This document shows, in pieces, positions 10,340 to 20,611 of a stretch of DNA of 64,000 bases; the stretch's first letter is position 1, and every line of letters starts with the position of its first letter. A program made the position numbers and the translations under genes. This DNA is from Adiantum capillus-veneris (taxonomy: Eukaryota; Streptophyta; Polypodiopsida; Polypodiales; Pteridaceae), in the NCBI GenBank assembly GCA_014529385.2, contig CM043958.1, positions 89,491,025 through 89,555,024 of the forward strand. The letters run 5' to 3'. The notes below the pieces were generated by a model. It did no database searches and was not told where the DNA came from. It saw nothing but the letters and a program-made list of their open reading frames with translations.

Positions 10340-10421
10340 CCACGTGCAGAAATGAGTTGCTCATTTATTTCCTTGATACCAGCAAGAAAAGTGTTCATGT
10401 CATCTTCCTCATGCGTAATCA
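10340..10421 (-). pseudogene. Short copia gag fragment at a chimeric junction
   Basis: On - it reads HEEDDMNTFLAGIKEINEQL, matching the gag core at about 8068-8140 with one substitution. It is joined without spacer to the RNase H text GFCFMLG (+ strand, ending about 10339) on one side and to gypsy sequence on the other. Origin by template switching or end joining is an inference. Confidence 0.75.
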
Positions 10422-11488
10422 GAATTGGCCTTGGCCTTGTCTTTTCTCTTTTCATTTGAGCTATTGTCAGAGCTACTGAAGGTCTCACTGTAATCAGAAT
10501 TCTCAGTGGAAGAACTGCTACTGTTGGACCTCCTCTTCTTGTGACTTCTCTCCTTCTTAGCTTGCTTTTCAAGCTTCAGAGCTCACTGTACCGAATCATT
10601 AAATTTCTTTGTTGGTGGAAGCACCTCTTGTCCTCTGAGCTTCTTACTGCGGAGCCCATTTAAAGACCATGCTCGTAACCTCTTTTTTGATGGTGGCTCA
10701 TGCAATTTCCTGGTTAACTCCTTGATCTTCTCAACATAACTTCTTACTAACAATTTCCCTTGTTTAATCTTATCTAGCTCACAGAGGATGTCCTCATCAC
10801 CCCTACTGTTTGAATATTCCAGTTTGAAAGCTTTGGGCAATTTGTTGTATGATCTGAGTTGGCTGACTGGGTAATGGTAATACCATTTTCTTGCTGCATC
10901 TTTCAGTGTCTGAGGAAAATATTCTCCCCAGTCATCTTCATCAATATTCTTCAACTCAACATATTGTTCAAAAGCTTGAATATGAACGTCTGGATAATCT
11001 TTCTTTCCTCCTTTGAACACTGGGAAAGACATTTTAAATGAAGAGTTATAATCATGCCAGTCAGCATCGTCTCTGCTTCTTCTGCCCTCAGAAGCCTGTC
11101 CTCGTTGAGAAGACTTTCTCTAGTGATCTGTGTCAGCATCCCAGTCAACCTCTTCTTCAGTCTTAGTTTCTGTCTCTTCTCTGGATTTTCTGCTGGAACT
11201 CTGACGACTACCCTTGCTGCCCTTGGACCCATCTACCTTGTGTGTGGACCGAGAACTCCTAGTTTTGCGTTCTTCCCACTCAGCCCTTCTCCTCTTGGAA
11301 TGACTGGAGTGTTGAGAGTCCTTGACCTCTTTAGCATGATTGTGCTCCTCTTGAGCCTCAGTCTCGCTCTCTGGGTTCTTCTAAGGATCAGACTCTCTTT
11401 CTGATACCCCAGGAATAGGGTTGACACGGTAGGAATCAGTGCCTAACCAGGTTGACGATTTACGACCACGATTGACTTTGGGCATCAT
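10422..11488 (-). pseudogene. Ty3/gypsy gag relic on minus
   Basis: From an ATG at about 11488 (MMPKVNRGRKSSTWLG) an Arg/Ser/Glu-rich N-terminus runs with two stops into a clear Retrotrans_gag domain at 11032-10583: FKGGKKDYPDVHIQAFEQYV, then LKDAARKWYYHY, LPKAFKLEYSNS and SYVEKIKELTRKL. It ends in a Ser/Lys-rich tail (SHKKRRSNSSSS). No zinc knuckle or pol follows; the sequence breaks off at about 10422. Together with the LTR on its right it is the 5' part of a gypsy element embedded between two copia segments. Confidence 0.8.
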
Positions 11489-11579
11489 CAGTACAGCTGA
11501 AAATTCTAACTGGGAGATAAGAGTTTTCTCGTCAAAGAGCAAACAGCTCTAACCATTGTGATCGCCAAAATGGAATTGG

Positions 11580-12072
11580 AGCTGATCTCTTCAGAGAGCT
11601 GATTTCAATGTTAGAATTTAGAGCTACTGGTTATGTCATCAGTTTAGTTAGTGAGATTGGAAAAGAGTACTGGCTGGACTGAAATAGATTACTGAACTAA
11701 AATGCTATACTCAAACGAGAGACATAACTGAAAGACTGGAAAGAGTATTTGCAGATTCATATTAATAGCTCAAGGACAACCAATACAATGTATAATGGGT
11801 TTAAGCTCAAATGATTACAGAAGCAATGATTACTCGGTGAAACTAGATGCGAGAGCGCGTAAATCCGAAAGTGCTTAGAAAGCTAAAGCCGAAATACAAG
11901 CAGCTAAGAAGCCTGATTACAATATAGCGAGTCCTCTTTATAGCTCTCCGGAGTCACTGCAGTAATTGCCTACGTTAATTACTGCCAGTGTGATTGCCTC
12001 CCGCTGGTTGGTCTTCTAAGGGACAGTTCTCGCTTGCTAGGACTGTCCTCGCCTTCTACATGAGCCAACAAT
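11580..12072 (-). repeat. Probable 5' LTR of the minus-strand gypsy
   Basis: On - the region starts TGTTGGCTCATG at 12072, immediately after copia protease sequence, and carries a TATA-like CTATAAAGAGG (about 11933-11943). It runs to about 11580-11600, where a LTR end and a TTGGCGATC primer-like site are plausible but not certain. The start is well supported by the abrupt return to copia text at 12069; the inner end is approximate and no second copy is in the window. Confidence 0.5.
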
Positions 12073-12566
12073 GCCTCTTATCTGCTTCAAGGAGTTGGAA
12101 AGATTGTGCTTACTGCTGCAAATGGCAATTCTAGCAAGTACAAATCCAGAGAAAAAATGCTTCTTGATCCCAAGTACATAAAGTGCATCAACAAGTGTGA
12201 TAGACTTGGTCTTGTAGTCAAATTTGTGGATGACAGATATACAGTAAATGATCTTAGTTTTGGTGATGAAATTGTTGCATCTAGATTTTATGTCGTGGGC
12301 TGTATAAGCTCAATTTGTAGGACAAGTGTGGGCAAAATTTTACAAATGCAGTTGTGGATTCAAAGGCTATTTCAGACGCAAAACTTTGGCATGCACGTTT
12401 TGGTCATCTAAATTTTGCCAGTTTGCTGCGTTTGCAGAAATCTAATATGGTTGCTTCTTTGCCGCGTCTTGAAACACCTATCAAACATGTCTGTGAAGGC
12501 TGTATTTTGGGTAAGATGTAGCTTCTAAGTTTCCAAAGGATGGTTCAGTTAGGGCCACGTGCAGGT
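12069..12566 (+). pseudogene. Copia family A protease tail and pre-integrase (right copy), with micro-inversion
   Basis: Compared with 30640-31200, the text runs ...ASYLLQGVGKIVLTAANGNSS, then about 69 bp (12135-12203) are reverse-complemented, then LGLVVKFVDDRYTVNDLSFG continues normally. Pre-integrase follows in shifted frames: AKLWHARFGHLNFASLL and CEGCILGKM. The N-terminal part with the catalytic Asp is missing because the region starts at the gypsy LTR junction. Confidence 0.8.
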
Positions 12567-13290
12567 TGCAGCTTGTGCATAATGCTGTTTGTGGGCCCAT
12601 GCAAACTCCGTCCTTGGGCAATTACCTTTACTTTGTGACTTTCATTGATGGTTACTCTAGGCATGCATGGGTATTTCCGCTTAAAGCGAAGTCCGAAGTA
12701 TTTATGCGCTTCAAACAATTTCTGGCTATGGTTGAAAATGTCTCGAAATGTACTATGGACACCCTCCGTTCCGATCGAGGGGGGGAGTATATGTCTCATG
12801 AATTTAATGCATTTCTAGCTAGTCCTGGGATAAAACACCAATATACAGTGCCTTATACTCTTGAGCAAAATGGTATTGCTAAGAGGAAAAATAGGTCATT
12901 TACGGAAATGGCACGATGTATGGTCAAAAGTCAAGCTTTTCCACATTCATTTTGGCTTGAGGCCATCATGTGCGCCACTTATGTACTTAATAGGTGTCCT
13001 ACGAAAGCTTTACATTCTATGACTCCATATGAAGCATGGCATGATAGAAAGCCTAGCACATGCCTGTTTTTGGTTGTTTGGCATATGCTTTGGTGCCACA
13101 AACACATCGCAAAAACTTGGATGATAAGGCTGTCAAATGTATTTTTGTTGGTTATAGTGCTCAAAGCAAAGGTTACAGGTTATATCATCCACAAAAAAAG
13201 CGTATTCTGGTTTCACGGGATGTGTTTGTGGAAGATTCTATTCAGCCCTTGCTATCATGTACTAGAGATAGTAATGTAAGCTCATAGGAC
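12566..13290 (+). pseudogene. Copia family A integrase relic (right copy)
   Basis: An almost open integrase core of 237 codons. It contains YFVTFIDGYSRHAWVFPLKA and LRSDRGGEYMSHEFNAF, so the second catalytic Asp is present. The first catalytic Asp block, usually LVHSDVCGP, reads LVHNAVCGP, and the Glu block NGVAERKN reads NGIAKRKN, so two of the three DDE residues are replaced. A frameshift near 13060 moves the C-terminal part (CIFVGYSAQSKGYRLYHP) to another frame. Confidence 0.85.
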
Positions 13291-13345
13291 ATTTATGACA
13301 CTTTGTTGCCTCTTTTCAGTGGTTGAAGTTCAAATGTAAATTTCA

Positions 13346-14640
13346 ATGAGGCAAATGTATAGTCTATGGGGGTTTTCTGAAAATGTTACATATCAGCCTA
13401 TTACTGATGCAGATGTACATGATGTACTTGATGACGAACAAGATGAAAATGAGCAGGCTAGAGGTATGCCAAAATGGCTGGTGCATACATTGTGTGACAG
13501 TAAATTGGATGCACCTTTGTCTAGTCGCACTCGTTTAGGCTCTCGTCATGCATGTTATCCATTAGATTGTTATGCTTTGGCTACGTCTGGCTTACATGAT
13601 GTTGTTTGGAACCTCTGTCTTTTGATGAAGCACAAACTTTTAAAAATAGGATGGCTGCCATGAAATCAAAATATGATGCACTTATAGAAAATGACACATG
13701 GACTTTATGTAATTTTCCTCCTAGCAAAAAGGCCATTGGTAGCGGGTTTACAAGTTGAAATGCAAGCTAGATGGTGAGATTGATCGCTATAAGACTTGAC
13801 TTGTTGCAAAGGGTTATGCACAACAAGAAGGCATAGATTATGAAGAGACTTTTGCTCCCACTTGTCGTATGACTACTGTGCGTTTTCTATGTGCATTGGC
13901 AGCTAATTTTGGTTGGGATGTACATCAATCAGACATTGTTATGCTTGCTTGAATGGTGACATATGTTACTGCTTATAGAAAATGACACATGGACTTTATG
14001 TAATTTGCCTCCTAGCAAAAAATCCATTGGTAGTGGGTTTACTAGTTGAAATGCAAGCTAGATGGTGAGATTGATCGCTATAAGACTTGACTTGTTGCAA
14101 AGGGTTATGCACAACAAAAAGGCATAGATTATGAAGAGACTTTTACTCCCAGTTGTCGTATGACTACTGTGCGTTTTCTATGCGCATTGGCAGCTAATTT
14201 TGGTTGGGATGTACATCGATCAGACATTGTTACTGCTTGCTTGAATGGTGACATATGTGAGGAAGTTTATGTAATGCAGCCTCGCGGTTTTGTCAAGAAA
14301 GGACAAGAGTATAAGGTGTGCAAATGTAACAAATATTTGTATGGGTTGAAGCAATCTCCTCGTTCTTGGTATGAGAAGGCTGACACTCATTTAGTCAGAT
14401 GAGGCTTTTGTAACAGTCCAACAAAAAGCACATTGTATGTAAAGTGTGAGGGTGATGTACTTATCATTGTGGTTCTCTACGTGGATGATTTGTTGATCAC
14501 TGGACCAAATGAGAGACATATTGCTGAATTTAAGGCTAATTTGAATGCTACTTTCAAGATGAAAGATTTGGGACTGTTGCATCAGTACTTGGGTATGCCG
14601 TTTAAGCATTGTGATGGTGCTATTGCCTTGTGTTAGAAAA
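13346..14640 (+). pseudogene. Copia family A RT relic (right copy) with 291 bp tandem duplication
   Basis: Linker (13346-13660), then RT N-terminus, then a 291 bp tandem repeat: the text from CTTATAGAAAATGACACATG occurs at 13681 and again at 13972. RT proceeds [51 protein letters not shown], and YVDDLLITGPNERH at about 14480-14520 with the catalytic YVDD kept, then HQYLGMPFKHCDGAIALC. Several in-frame stops. Confidence 0.85.
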
Positions 14641-15434
14641 GTTACATAGAGACATTGTTGTGTAAGTTTGGACTTGAGGATTGCAAACCTATTGCCACTC
14701 CCATGAAAACACGTTTGAAATTGAGTCTTCATGATGCTAGTGATCTTGCAGATGTCACTCTTAACCAAACTGTTGTTGGATGCCTCATTTTTGTATGCAA
14801 CACCAGGCCGAATATTCAATTTGCAGTCTCATAGGTCAGTAGATTCATGCATAGCTTAGGGTCTAAGCATTGGCAGGCTGTCAAGAGGATTTTTTGCTAC
14901 TTGAGTGGCAATTTACATATTGACTTGTTTTATCCCAAGGGGGGATCATTGCCACTAGATTTGCATGTTTTTTAATACTTAGACTGGGCTGGTTGTTTTG
15001 ACACACGAATGTCCACAAGTGGTTTTTGTTTCATGCTTGGAAGCTCATGCATATCATGGTTGAGCAAGAAGTAGCCTACTATGGCCACTTCTAGTTGTGA
15101 GACTGAGTACAAGGCAGTCTTCATAGCTATGGTTGAGTGTGTATGGCTCAGATGCCTTATGGCTAATTTGGGAGTTGGACAGGACACTGCCAACGCTATC
15201 TACACTGACAGTCAGAGCGCATTGGCAGTTGTGAGGAGCCTAGTTTTTCATACTTACACAAAGAACATAGAGGCGCATTACCACTATGTCAGGGAGAGGC
15301 TCTCAATAGAGAGATCAGCTTTGGCTTATGTGCCAACACATGACAACCTTGTAGATCTTTTCACAAAGGCATTGTCTCGTGAGAAGTTTGAAGCTTTTTG
15401 CAAAGCTTTGGGCTTACTCCCCTTTGTGGGCTGA
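14641..15434 (+). pseudogene. Copia family A RT end and RNase H relic (right copy)
   Basis: RT tail (SYIETLLCKFGLEDCKPIAT, GCLIFVCNTRPNIQFAVS), then RNase H: DWAGCFDTRMSTSGFCFMLG with lost first residues, SSCETEYKAVFIAMVECVWL, and from 15081 an open 117-codon stretch through IYTDSQSALAVVR, HYHYVRERLS and LVDLFTKALSREKFEAFCK to the end of pol (GLLPFVG, stop). Only a few stops interrupt it. The pol end lies about 70 bp before the 3' LTR. Confidence 0.85.
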
Positions 15435-15507
15435 TCATGTCCTTAGGGCATGGCACTTTCTTTACTTTGTGTCATCTCTCGTTCACCGCATCACTCCATG
15501 GAATTTT

Positions 15508-15736
15508 ATTTACCATATACGTGTGGTAGTGATGTGTGTGAACACATTCAGGACTGATGGGGTATTTTTTCCCTCACTAGGAGGTTTTTTCCCCCGTGCA
15601 TAGTATATACGTCCATCACTCTAGGGCTAATTGATCTTTCCATTGCACACCAAGTAATACACTCTCTATTGTGTGCCTTGAGCTTCCTTCGTCTTCTCTA
15701 AGCTGTGTATGTTTTCCTGCAATCCTAATTCCAACA
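15508..15736 (+). repeat. Family A copia 3' LTR
   Basis: Matches 7158-7375 over its length; the initial TGTTACC has decayed to TATTTACC and the polypurine tract before it is degraded (CCATGGAATTTTA, against CCAGGGGGGATT in the copy at 34740). It ends CTAATTCCAACA. The flank on the right is GAAAA. Confidence 0.88.
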
Positions 15737-16924
15737 GAAAAGTCCCAAAAAGTATGTACCTATTTCTAGAAGAGGAGGGGGCGCTAGTAGCTGGTTTGGG
15801 CATCACTTTGGCATGACACACTGCCTATAAATTCACCTGCAAGTCTCAAATTTTAGTGCTGACAGATGTGTCTACTACCGTACGACAATATGTATCTATT
15901 ATACGGAATGGTGCAAGCTCTTCATCACCATTTCCATAAGCTCTTCTCTCTCATTCGCGGAAAGAAAAAGAAGAAGAACACACTCTCTCTACTTGCTTAC
16001 TATCTCCTCTCTCTTTTCATGGTGTACACACTCTCCGATGGTTTTCAAAGTGAAAACTTCCACATAGTTCTCATCACCGCTCTCTTGTGGCAAAGCAAAA
16101 AGCTTTCGAACAGCCCCTAATAAATTCTAAAGCACGGTGAGAATCTTTAAACTCCATAGCCATCATCTAATTCTCTCTCTATGTCGTTTTTTTAGTAGCC
16201 ACTCTCTCGGTGGTTGTTTTTTCGTATACGAGTACATGTATGGACTTTCTGGGTGTGTATGAGATTGCTCCATGCTTATTTCATCATATTTAGCATACTA
16301 ATTTATACACACGATGTGTTAATAGTCACGTGTGTACATAAAAAGCGCTTTTCGTTTCACGTCACGTAGGCGATAGGAACACTGTTTTGGTCATATCTCA
16401 CAAACCTTTATGAATCAGGCCGAACCCTTTAAAAAAGAGATAAAACACAACATTTAAAACATTTTCTCTCTGTGTTTCATGTGAAAATTCCGCACGAGCT
16501 AAGAGTTATGGTAAAAAAAAAGCTTATTGCCTATCATAATAACTAATATCTAATTCTCCTAAATGATTTTCTCATGTTAAACTGATCATTTAATATGGGG
16601 AAGTATCAGGGGAGAAAAAGCTAGATTATTAGTAAGGCTAGCAGACTGGTCATAGTAGGGGGGTCCACACTAGGGATCCAAAGGGGTACCATCTGCAGAA
16701 GAGCAATGTGCAATGTGCAATGTGAAATGTGCAATGAATGGGCTCCAAAGACCATAGGGTTCAGCCCATTAAGACTTCCAAAAGGTTAAGTTCCAAAATT
16801 TCAAAGTGTAAGTCCAATGGTCAAATGTTAATGGAATTGGATGCTTTGTGTGTGTACAAAAATCCAAATAGCTAGAGGACAAGTTAGAGGGCGAGTAGGG
16901 AAGATGACAAAGCTTGAGAAGTGA

Positions 16925-16925
<1 letters not shown>
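15737..16925. other. Gene-poor stretch, no recognised feature
   Basis: AT-rich with a TATA-like CCTATAAATTC near 15830 and an 84-codon ORF (15866-16120) that resembles nothing I know. A short (GCAATGT)n-type run sits at about 16703-16735. It could be part of an old LTR or a decayed promoter region, but I see no supporting pair or domain. Confidence 0.4.

Positions 16926-16926
<1 letters not shown>

Positions 16927-16958
<32 letters not shown>
16927..16958. repeat. (AC)n microsatellite
   Basis: About 16 AC dinucleotide units, uninterrupted. Confidence 0.97.
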
Positions 16959-16960
<2 letters not shown>

Positions 16961-17040
16961 TACACCTAAACTTACCCTTTCCACAAAGTAAAGAGGACAC
17001 ATGTCAGGCATGCAAAGAAACCCCCAATTCTTGCATGAAT

Positions 17041-17428
17041 CCTATTGGATGGGCACAGAGGTGGACCAATGAGAAGTTAGCTAGTGTAAACTAAAATTTT
17101 ATTTTTATAAATGCTCAAAAAAATAACCAATAAGAAATAGTCTCCCTAAAAGACTATTGGACAGTCAAAAGGTCCAATGATAATTAAGAAGTTCCTAAAA
17201 TTGCTTAATTCCTATTGGCCAAAGGACTAAAAGGTCCAATAGCAAAGCAGATAATTAAATTAATTATTTGGCATTTACAAAATGGAAAAAAGGATGGACA
17301 CTTGTCACAAGGCTCTTGACTGGGCCTCTCAAAGGCTATTGGCCAAATTATTTACGGGCCAATAGGAAGCCAGCAAGAGTAAAACTCATACTCAAATACT
17401 ATTGGCTAGGCTTTTCAAGGGCCAATAG
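17041..17428. repeat. Cluster of five ATTGG...CCAAT mini-palindromes
   Basis: Five small inverted repeats of the form CTATTGG - 15 to 20 bp - CCAATAG lie at 17041-17071, 17154-17179, 17212-17242, 17335-17367 and 17398-17428. The arms are 5-9 bp and several are extended (CTATTGGCC / GGCCAATAG). The spacers differ, so this is not a simple tandem array. CCAAT is also the NF-Y box core, but no gene starts nearby. Confidence 0.7.
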
Positions 17429-20350
17429 GAATGCATCATGAGTAATTGGCAAGGGGGGTCAACCAAGAGGAGAGAGGGGGCTGTTTTGAAGGGCATTATT
17501 CTACACACACTCACACAACTCATGTGTAGAGCAAGAAAATCATCTCCTTCTCCAAGCTTTAATGGAAAGCTCATCTTCTTCTCCAAGTTTGAGAATGGAG
17601 GCCTACACCAACAACTCTTGGATATGGAATGCAAATCCAACCAAGAGCTAAGCTTCAATGCCATGCTTCTCTCCTCTATTATCTAATTACTAAGCTAAGC
17701 TAAGCTAAGCTACAAGAGTAATTAAGTAAGGAAATACTTCTTTCTCGTAAGAATACTCCTTCTTCCTCTAGATCTACTCTCATACCCCGCTAGCTCTCAC
17801 CATCTTCGAAGGTGTGTGAGGTCTTGGGTCTGAGATCAACGAGTAATTGATGTTATGTGTTATCACGTGTAAGTTTGGTGCATGAAGCTTCCATCTTCAT
17901 AGCACCGACGAGTTTTTACCAAGGAACACAAAGAATTCTATTGTACAAAGTCTCTCTTAATGGGAGAAGTTATAATACAAATGCCTAATGGAGGGGGGAC
18001 CGGTATATGTAAATCCAATCCTCAATAGTTGTCAATTGTTCTATTTCTCTCCCTCTTTCAAGTATTGTTATGCCAAACTAATTAGGTGTTATACTAATGT
18101 TGTTCTCTCCAACCAAGCACTCTTGTATGCTCATTAGGAATTTGCTCTTAATGAAATGCTCACTATGTTAAGTCATTTTCCGCTATTTACAAGCTTTATA
18201 GACCAGTAATTGTTACATTGCCCACTGCACTGTCAACATATTGAACCCCACAACCTTCCTTGGAGAACCACTATATAGATTCATAAGATGAGCAAACCCA
18301 CTTATTCAACTAAAAATCTTGATTTAACTTGATGATAAATGTATTTAGGTCTCCAATATCACTTCGTGAGTGCGAGATATTAACTATTCCATGATCGGGT
18401 TTACCTACGCGTATAGGGGTGCTACCAAGGGAGAGTACCATAGGACGTCGTGAGTTGGTCAAGTTGTTCATATGTGCTTTATGATTTGTTTTGCTGAGTT
18501 GATTTCAAATTTTGGATGCCCATAAACTTATATGAGGATATATGGTTAGTCAGCCCAAATCGTATATGCAGATATGAATAAAGTGGCTTTCTTTTCGTGT
18601 TATTGTTTGTTGCATGAGTCTCATATGGGCAAAATGATATAATAAGATGTTAGTATATATTATGGAGCTGAGTTTGATGTATTGGTTCGAGGTCAAATAC
18701 TTTCATTTGTGTGTTATGCATGCATCCGAAAATGGCAAAAAGTTATTTTTCGCATATACGTGAAGTTATGGTTTATGCTTGATCAAAGTGACAGAGCTGT
18801 TTTGTATCATGTTTATGTTAATGGAATGATGTCATATGATGTATGGAATCTCACGGTTGGATGTAGATGCCTCATATACATGTGTACGTTGCTTTCCATC
18901 CTTTCTAGGTCAAAACTAGCTCTATGTGTTAGGGAGGTGAAGTACAATCATAGTGCATCACTTATGCATGATTGGATATTGTCAAAATGGGATTTCGAAA
19001 TCATGTTTAGTTTCTAGTCGGACGTATTCTTATGTATAAAAATTTCATATCTTAAGGGCCATGTGTGTGGGCTTAGTTTGATTGCAGTGGATATGTCAAA
19101 CTCCAAGTATGAGAGTTCGTTCAGTATGAAATATGGTTTATGGTCAAGGTTTGAGATCCCTCATGGATTATGGTTGTGATTTTTTATTGTGAAAGCCAAT
19201 GTGGCTCTTGAATCTTTCTTTTGGGATATGGTTATGCTACCAAAATGCTGCCGAAATTTTTTTAGCCATGTTATGTGCTAAAGTGGTTTTGCGGGATGGA
19301 TGTGCATCACCTTGAATTGGGTGGAGTGCTCACCCATGTGATGTGATTAGATTATGGTTTATGATTTTGGATTGGATCATGAAGTGGTTTTGATGGTTTA
19401 TTGTAGATGTGTAAGGGTACAGACCCTGTACAGTCAAACTGCTTGAAAAAGATTGTTTGTACATATGAAAAATGCTATTGTGATTGGACTCGTGTGTTAT
19501 GTTTCTCATGGCAGCGTTGCTACAAGACTAGGATCACCTACATCGCTTAGCTTTAGACAAAAGGATCGATGACCTGGGGCTTTGCTAGATCGGGGGTGTG
19601 CCTAGGTCTTCTTTTTTGTTAGGCTCATCTACACGGTTAGTGCATCGGGGACTGAATGACGTACACGGCTAACATGTCGGGGATCTTGCATTGACTTTGT
19701 CTGAATTCTCGATGCTGGGTATCGAAGAGGTGTGGGCGTAAACTGATATGGTTTGTATTGATACCCTATCACCTGCTGGCATTTGGGATACTTTCAGAGC
19801 TCGGGTTCATGGAGGGAGGCAAAGCAGCCTAAGCCTATGTCTAGCTCAGGTAGGTTAAATGTGTTCTGGCTCGCTCCCAGCGAAGTAAAATTCTCTCTGT
19901 CCGTAGCGAAGTGGATGGACAAACCAGTCGATCCCTACACAAGGTGCGATGCTCTGCTAGTCATTTTATATTTTTGATGTTATGGTATACCTAGATTTTG
20001 TTATTGTATTAATAGATGATTGTGTGTTTCATGTAGATGGAACATTTAAAGATTCTTTTTTGTCATTCTAATGTGTCTCTATAACTCGCAATGGGATATA
20101 CACATATATTCACCCTCCACAATGTTATTTTTCTCGAGTATGCTTTCATGCATATCACCCATTCCAAGGTAGCACTAGTCGGTAGGTGTAATCTAGATAC
20201 AGTCCGGTTCATGGCCTAAACTCCATACTAGGTTGGGAGCTAAGAACTCCTCCCCTATGCAAATGTATATTGAGATTGTATATTGAAAATCGTATAAAAG
20301 TGTAAATTGTGTATTTTTGTGCATAGACCCTTGAAGAGGGACATCTTTCA
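17429..20350 (+). other. Gene-poor stretch, possibly an old long LTR
   Basis: No coding domain. It contains a short AAGCT tandem (about 17693-17712), a repeated CACGG(T/C)TA...TCGGGGA element at about 19633-19684, and many stops. It ends at 20350 just before a primer-site-like TAGTATCAAAGC. If that is a true primer site, some of this stretch is a 5' LTR; no second copy was found in the window to prove it. Confidence 0.3.
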
Positions 20351-20351
20351 A

Positions 20352-20400
20352 CTAGTATCAAAGCCTAAGGTTATGAGGATATCCTAAAGCTTGATACTAG
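20352..20400. repeat. Imperfect hairpin overlapping a primer-site-like sequence
   Basis: Left arm CTAGTATCAAAGCCTAAGG (20352-20370) and right arm 20383-20400 are near-perfect reverse complements around a 12 bp loop. The left arm contains TAGTATCAAAGC, one base away from the TGGTATCAAAGC primer sites elsewhere in the window. Confidence 0.7.
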
Positions 20401-20611
20401 TCGGGTCAGTTATGCATCATGCACGCATTTATGCATACTGTTTGAAAAAGAATTATGTATTCACGATTCATCTATGAGTGACATTGATTGGTGGTGTCTG
20501 CTTGACTTGTCTTTTTGTATGGGATTATATGGTCTTGAGCTATGGAAAAGTGATTGAAGTGTTCAACAACTATACCAAGGATTTCTTTTAATGTTTGTTT
20601 TGTAGTAACAA

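Noticed and set aside
20340-20365. Firm call of an LTR boundary and primer site at 20350
   Set aside because: The motif has one mismatch, lies in a hairpin, and no paired LTR exists in the window.
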